Assembly: GCA_900088475.1 (NCBI GenBank)
Contig: FLMG01001956.1
Coordinates: 62,001-126,000 of the forward strand
Direction of reading: 5' to 3'
Length of the DNA: 64,000 nucleotides
Source: Hyphochytrium catenoides
Taxonomy: Eukaryota; Sar; Hyphochytriomycetes; Hyphochytriales; Hyphochytriaceae
Shown: piece after piece, positions 59,097 to 64,000 of the stretch
Numbering within the stretch: position 1 is the stretch's first letter
Layout of the letters: each line of letters opens with the position of its first letter
Program-made: the position numbers and the translations under genes
Notes under the pieces: model-generated
Told to the model about the DNA's origin: nothing
Databases searched by the model: none
What the model saw: the letters and a program-made list of their open reading frames with translations, nothing else

Positions 59097-60167
59097 TTAG
59101 GCCGTCTTGGAACTGCGATGCAATCTTCTCTGGCCCTTGAAGTCCATGATACTTTTTTCTATAGCTACTGCACTCTTTTTCTTTAGCGCAAAATACTGGT
59201 TGGTAGACGGTAGTTTACTTTTTCTCTTCTGTGTGAGCATGGCCTCTGTGACCACACCCCTTACCGTGAAGGGCAGAATATATCGAGGCAGGTCCTTTGC
59301 AGCATAGAAGAAGGAGGTTGTGGACTTTGACGGCCTTCGGTTGAGATAGCGGATCCAAAGGGCCTCCACGTCCGTTGAGTAGTAGATGCCGTCATAAGTT
59401 CCAACTCTTCGCTTGATTACGTTCTTCAGCGGCTCAAGGACCATCGCGAGCCAGAACGCGAAGCCGTGATCGTCAGCCCCAGGTGCCGGTTCTATGATCA
59501 CAATATCTCCAGGCTTTAGGCCTCTAGCTAGACTTAGTGACTTCTTTTCAATAGTTGCCACGTAGCTCTCGTAGGGTTCTTCCATGGGCTTCTGCGCAGT
59601 CTTCGACATCTTCCTCTTCTTTAGACTTGTTCCAGGAACTGTCGTCTCTTCAGGCTCATTTGAGCCGTTCTGCGGCCGCCCTTCCATCATTGCCGATGGC
59701 TCGGAGTCGGGTTTGGTGTCCAAGGGACTACCATAAATAAGAACAAGTAAGTATGTGATAGAGTGAGCCCAGGCAACAAGGCTGTAAGACCTACCGGAGG
59801 AAGGAGAAGCTACTGTCCAGCGCCTCCTCCTGCGGGCCCAGTGAGGGGTTGAAGGCCCATTCCTGATCATCCATTAGCAGGATCTCGTTTTCGATAGGCA
59901 GGAAGCCGTCACTAAGAACAGTGTCGTTTTGCAAATCCGACGGTAATGGATAATCGTCCTGAAGTACGACAGTCGTTGAAGGTCAGGTGGTCAGGCAATA
60001 AAAAGCATATAACGTCTATGGCGCTGAAGCATAAGGAAAATCGCAACTCGTCTAACATTTACCTGGGAAACCCCATTGAGTCCAGCCACGTTATAGGCCA
60101 TTCCTTTCTGCTCAGGAAGTCCTTCAGGAAAGAGCTTGTTCTCTTGTCCAACAGCGATTGGTTCCAT
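59097..60167 (-). CDS. Unknown protein with basic segment, possibly chromatin-associated
   Basis: Three exons in phase give 299 residues: 60167-60063, 59958-59795 and 59727-59097. It starts MEPIAVGQENKLFPEG. An acidic N-terminal third leads to a basic patch (SLKKRKMSKTAQK) and a folded-looking domain: LARGLKPGDIVIIEPAP, then FAFWLAMVLEPLKNV, GIYYSTDVEALWIRYLNRR, and a Lys-rich end with FKGQRRLHRSS. The pattern of a small beta domain with W and Y aromatics (GDIV, FW-AMVLE, Y-D-LWIRYL) recalls Tudor/BAH-like readers but I cannot assign a family. No membrane helix was seen. It converges on the kinesin gene (165 bp). Confidence 0.7.
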
Positions 60168-61512
60168 CTTCTCTTATATTGGAAAAGATGCTGTTCTGAC
60201 AAAGCAGTTGGAACGAGGAACCTTTCAAGCCGTGCCAATGCGTAAGTTATTTCGACATGTCAGTGAATGCGTCGCGCCTGGGCATAGGCTACCCCAATCC
60301 AGACGGCATGACTAAGGCTACTTCAATGGCGCGAAAGCAGCCTTTAGGTCGAAGCGCGAAAGAGCAACCGAAGAGATACGAATCGGACGATTCTCAGCTA
60401 AATCGCATCTAACGCGCAATTTTCCGCTATTGTAGACTGCATCGTGGCAGCTAGGTCCGTAATCTGTTTAGCGCCGGTTATGAGGCTTTTCTAAGCTTGG
60501 CCTTCGTCTTGTACAGAAGCAAATGGATTAAGAGGAGAGTATTCGCACTGGTGAGCGTACACCGGGGTCAGTCTTTCTCTTCGAAAAGTCCATCAAAGCT
60601 GACGGAGCGATAAGTGTTGCCGCCACGCCCAACGGAGATCCAATCTCCTTCCTACAATTAGTCGAGAGGAGGAGCTCGATCAAAAGCAATGTCACGCAGA
60701 TCGCGCCTGAAGACGGACCAAAGCTAGGCGCAGCTGAGCCTGGCGATGGAGGATGGAGGATGAAGACTCTCCTAGAACTCTACACATCGATCAAAACAGC
60801 CAACGTAACCTCCTGCGGCGTATCTCACACCTTTTCTTCTGTTCAGGTGGTGTTTCCTCAGTGTTTTCGTTGAGTGATTTTATTGTCTCTCGTTCCTCTC
60901 TCTGTCTGTCTGTTGGGATGGAGAGAGTCTGATTCTCCGACACAATGAAAACTTCAATGTGATTCGTTTCTTCTGAGTCCCGTAGTTCTATATCCGATTT
61001 CCTCCATTCTTTCCGTGATGCTTTCCGCAAATCTTTCCAACTAGATCTTGGATAGAGTTAGGTCTGGTAACCACAGACTGATTATCGCGAGTGCTTGTTA
61101 TCCATCAAGGAGGGTGGAGTGTGGAGCATGAATTGTTCAGATCTCCAGATCTCCAGATCTCCAGCTCTCAATCAACCAAAAGGCAGCTGCTCTCCTCATG
61201 AAGGAGCATCACACTAGGAATCTATCTACTCAAGACAGATCTCTGACTTCGTCTCACGTTCCATCCGGGCGTCATACGAGTGCTACTATTCCCGTGCATC
61301 CGTCGCAGAGCTCCTTTACTGAGTCTCCAGACCTTAACTTGGGGCACAACTTCTATTCCCTCCGTTCATAGGCAAAGTGTGCGATACGTAGCTCAACGGG
61401 AGCTGGTTAAGGATAATAACGGGCCTATCGCGTCTAAGGTCCTTGTTTGTGGCTAAGTACGGTGCTCAAGGAGTCAACGGGGTTGATTCCTAAGCTACAA
61501 CGGATATAGAGA
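60168..61512. other. Intergenic with an unassigned open frame at 60532-60873 (+)
   Basis: Between divergent starts. The + frame 60532-60870 is open for 113 codons, without an early ATG: ERTPGSVFLFEKSIKADGA, NGDPISFLQLVERRSS, MKTLLELYTSIKTAN before a GTAACC. Its protein-like composition suggests a missed exon, but no partner exon was found. The rest shows nothing recognisable except a short octamer repeat. Confidence 0.35.
61138..61164 (+). repeat. CAGATCTC octamer, three tandem copies
   Basis: The 8-bp unit CAGATCTC is repeated three times with a fourth partial copy. Each unit contains a palindromic AGATCT. Confidence 0.8.
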
Positions 61513-62732
61513 ATGATGTCCTCTGGAAAGCCCCTCTTCAGGACTGCCAGTGAAATCTTAGCGGTCAAGCACGATGGAGATATTAAGGGGGTGCTTGGGG
61601 AGCTGGACAGAGTCAAACAAGAGAACCAAAAACAGGCGGAGAGCATAATCCACGATGTACTTCCGCAAAAAATCATAGACCTCAACACCCTATTCCAAGT
61701 TAGTTATGATCTCCAATCCAATGAATGTTGCATGTCCATCAAATCAGCTGACCTCCGTCTTGTCTCTCTGAACAGAAACTTAATACTTCTAATCCAGCGC
61801 AGCATTTCACTCCTACTCGTTACTCCAGGGACGCAGAAGCCCCTTGTAACCAGGTGAGAAGCGCTATCGTCCCCAAAGGCAAGATCCTTGGGTATGTTCG
61901 TCTCACGTCTGCCACGACAGCATATCGTCGAAGCTCTGGAGGTCTTGAAACTAGAGATTGTGGGCCTTGTACATATTGTCAATGTTCTTCGGTAGGTGAG
62001 CTATCATTTCGGATGGAAAGGACTGGCTCTGAACCCTGCACCTTAGGCTATGGATTAGCCTCAACATCCCGAAGATCGAGGATGGTAACAACTTTGGTGT
62101 GGGCGTTCAGGTGAGCCATTTTCATACCAGACGGGTCCTACTTCCCTATAAGGTAACTTAGCTTAACCATACTGATAATAACTGAAAGGAAGAGATTCTT
62201 GCGACGCTGAACAGCGGCAGGAGTTCAGGATTGGCGGTTTTGGAGGTGATAAGCGGATACTTTCTTAAGAGGGGGAAACTGGTAACACTGGTAAGAGAGA
62301 TCTCTTTACTTCAATTCTCAGGGATTTTTTCCTTTCCTTTCTATCTAAGCGATTTCTTCTGATGGCGATCTCTTCTGATGTCGACCTTGGGGCGTGCTTA
62401 TTCACACTCTCTGAGATTTGTTGTCTGTTCAGCTCCGACGCTTGTTGCAAAGTGTTTAAGTTCTTTCTGCAGAGTGTGAAGCATCCGCAGGTAGAAGATT
62501 ATCGGCGCAGTATCGTTGAATTGGACGAGAAGCAGTGAGTTAAACCGCCCGTGTGCGTGCCTCCATACTTATACAACTTTTGCTTATAACGCTCGCCTTT
62601 AGGTTCTTATCAATAGTCCAGAGCTGTATGGATCTCAGAAACAACTATTCCCTCTTGCACGACAAGATGCTCAAGAACATGGAGAAGCTTAGTAACCCGA
62701 AGAATCCCTCTGGGTCTCTGTATATGTCTTAA
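61513..62732 (+). CDS. Proteasome activator PA28/REG subunit
   Basis: Seven exons in phase give 230 residues: 61513-61698, 61776-61853, 61921-61991, 62047-62110, 62189-62290, 62473-62534 and 62603-62732. The family forms a heptameric ring that caps the 20S proteasome without ATP. Typical blocks are seen: AESIIHDVLPQKIIDLNTLF (helix 1), LWISLNIPKIEDGNNFGVGV (the activation-loop region), EEILATLNSGRSSG, VLEVISGYFLKRGKLV, KHPQVEDYRRSIVELDEKQF and a closing LRNNYSLLHDKMLKNMEKL. The variable linker between helices 1 and 2 is short and neutral, without the Lys-rich insert of mammalian PA28alpha. As protists usually have one ancestral form, a PSME3 (gamma)-like nuclear activator is most likely. The start codon is preceded by no in-frame exon that I could find. 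Confidence 0.9.
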
Positions 62733-63204
62733 GCAGTAACAGGAGCGGAGGTCTCCACCTGGCACTTGTTAGTGCGGCTGTAAATAACCTATTTTAAGAA
62801 CGGCGATGATCTTGTACGGGGGAACAGGACTAGTTGGATGGAGGTTATGGCACTTGTATCCACCCTGTGAGCTAAAGCTCTGGGAGAAGTTGAATCACTT
62901 CCTCGGTTAAGCGGTCGACGCTAGCAGTGCCTAGTGAGTAGATTAGCAAGTAAGGCGTCGACGGATCGGAATGAGTCTGTTCAAGTCTGTTACCTCCTCG
63001 GCATCGATTTAAAATCGGTAGAGCGGTGAAGTAGGGCGGATTGGACCGCGGGGCGCGAGGTCTTCTCTTCTGCCCTAAGGGCATTTCGTGCTTGTTGAGC
63101 TTGGCGACAACTAAAGTCCTGAAGGGAGATATCGGGATTGCCTACGCATCAGAGACAACGGGTTAAAAAATTCAGCATGAGCGAGCAGTCAAGAAGCAAG
63201 ATAT
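62733..63204. other. Intergenic between convergent genes
   Basis: No gene or motif recognised. The minus-strand open frame at 62872-63084 has no domain. Confidence 0.4.
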
Positions 63205-63961
63205 TCATACATCCACCACGGTTAAAAGCTCCACGTTTGACAGCGACGACCATTCTTTTACTAATATCTCCTGAAAGTCGACGAGTTCAATCGTTTCAGG
63301 GGGGATAGCAGATACGACCAAGCTCAGGAAGAAGCCCAGTCCCTTGATGAGCTTGATGTGGATAGGATGGACCCTTCCGACGTTAATCTGCACCACCAGA
63401 ATGCGGACGGCTCTCTCAGCAGTCTTTAAGCTTTCTCGAATGGGGCTGGAGGAGAAGGACAGTAGTTCCTGGTGTGCCATATGGTAAGACACTGAAAGGC
63501 TTAAGCTTGCATCAGCACTAGACATACCTCTAGCATTCGCCCACGTGATCCGAACTTATTGGGCGAATGGGACATTTGCTCTGTGGGTCTGCAATCTAGG
63601 GCTAGGGCATGCAGGTAAAAGAGGGCAGCATATATGCTTCTATCGCCGTGGTCAATAATGTGAGGTGATTGGCTTATCTCAACTTCCGTCTCACCTGTAG
63701 TCCCCTGCGTCTTTTTCAAGAGCCTTATACGTCAGAATAGAATGGAAGTAAGGGTTACGTCAGCGCGATAACTCCTCTACTATTGATAAGTTCGGTTTCT
63801 ACATCACCTCCAGAGCTTCATCTAACGCCGCCCAGCTCATGTCCATACCATCCAGGACTGCGTCAGCGTTGTGAACGGCTTCAATGTATTGCAAGAAGAA
63901 GTCATAGGCCTTTCTTGGGGTCTCAGCGTCTTCAGACTCTGTCACCAGCTTCCATAGTGAC
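63205..63961 (-). CDS. Helical protein, possibly divergent 14-3-3-like (5' end outside window)
   Basis: Minus-strand exons: 63961-63808 (entered in mid-codon, so earlier exons lie beyond the right edge), a short one at about 63747-63718 (ALEKDAGDYR), about 63645-63528, and 63491 down to a TGA at 63205. The last exon, with SSPIRESLKTAERAVRILVV then RVHPIHIKLIKGLGFFLSLV, resembles the HPIRLGLALN helix pair of 14-3-3 proteins, and GDYR-SIYAALFYL recalls the GDYYRYLAE helix. The rest is poorly conserved and the protein ends soon after, without the acidic tail. The junction 63527/63492 would be a 36-bp intron and misses phase by one base. Treat the family call as tentative. Confidence 0.4.
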
Positions 63962-64000
63962 CTAAATATAAAGCTAGGCACACAGAATATCAGAGACGTG

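Noticed and set aside
1-64000. tRNA, rRNA, CRISPR arrays, transposons or viral insertions
   Set aside because: None recognised by eye on either strand; no transposase, reverse transcriptase or integrase motifs. A tRNAscan and repeat-masking run would be decisive.

Overview
This window is nuclear DNA from an intron-rich unicellular eukaryote. Nearly every gene is split by short GT-AG introns (mostly 50-350 bp, pyrimidine-rich before the AG). The predicted proteins are eukaryotic throughout: kinesin, peroxins, a mitochondrial carrier, an mRNA capping-enzyme homologue, PA28. The dense packing and protein styles would suit a microalgal or heterotrophic protist, perhaps a stramenopile, but the taxonomy is inference and the sequence alone does not settle it. 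All exon joins were made by hand from splice consensus, reading phase and remembered family sequence. No database search was run.

Layout: 0-7 kb carries the 3' end of an ABCA transporter (+), an ABCG half-transporter with a Cys-rich N-terminus (+) and an intronless aquaglyceroporin (-). 8.7-16 kb has a bacterial-type phosphatase/ArsC-like gene (+) and an 18-exon membrane-contact-type gene encoding TM-PH-C2-VASt-DysF (+). 16-19.5 kb is a coiled-coil gene (-). 20-23 kb is sedoheptulokinase (+). 24-27.7 kb is an mRNA guanylyltransferase homologue with a CCCH finger and altered catalytic motifs (-). 28-31 kb holds a tiny gene (-) and a PPPDE-PUL protein (+). 31-36.5 kb has a YCII-like gene (-), a Ca2+-regulated mitochondrial carrier (+) and a TPR co-chaperone (-). 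37-40.6 kb is an ARM-repeat gene (+). 42-49 kb holds PEX5 (+) and PEX14 (-) tail to tail. 51.6-59 kb is a 26-exon kinesin with a ZZ finger (+). 59-64 kb has an unknown nuclear-type gene (-), a PA28/REG gene (+) and a partial helical, possibly 14-3-3-like gene (-).

Functional threads: PEX5 and PEX14 are the receptor and docking factor of peroxisomal matrix import. The PEX14 here carries a PUB domain, and the DeSI-like gene carries a PUL domain. Both domain types are known elsewhere to bind the p97/Cdc48 ATPase, so two unusual p97-adaptor architectures lie within about 18 kb. No rRNA, tRNA, CRISPR array, transposon or organellar sequence was recognised.
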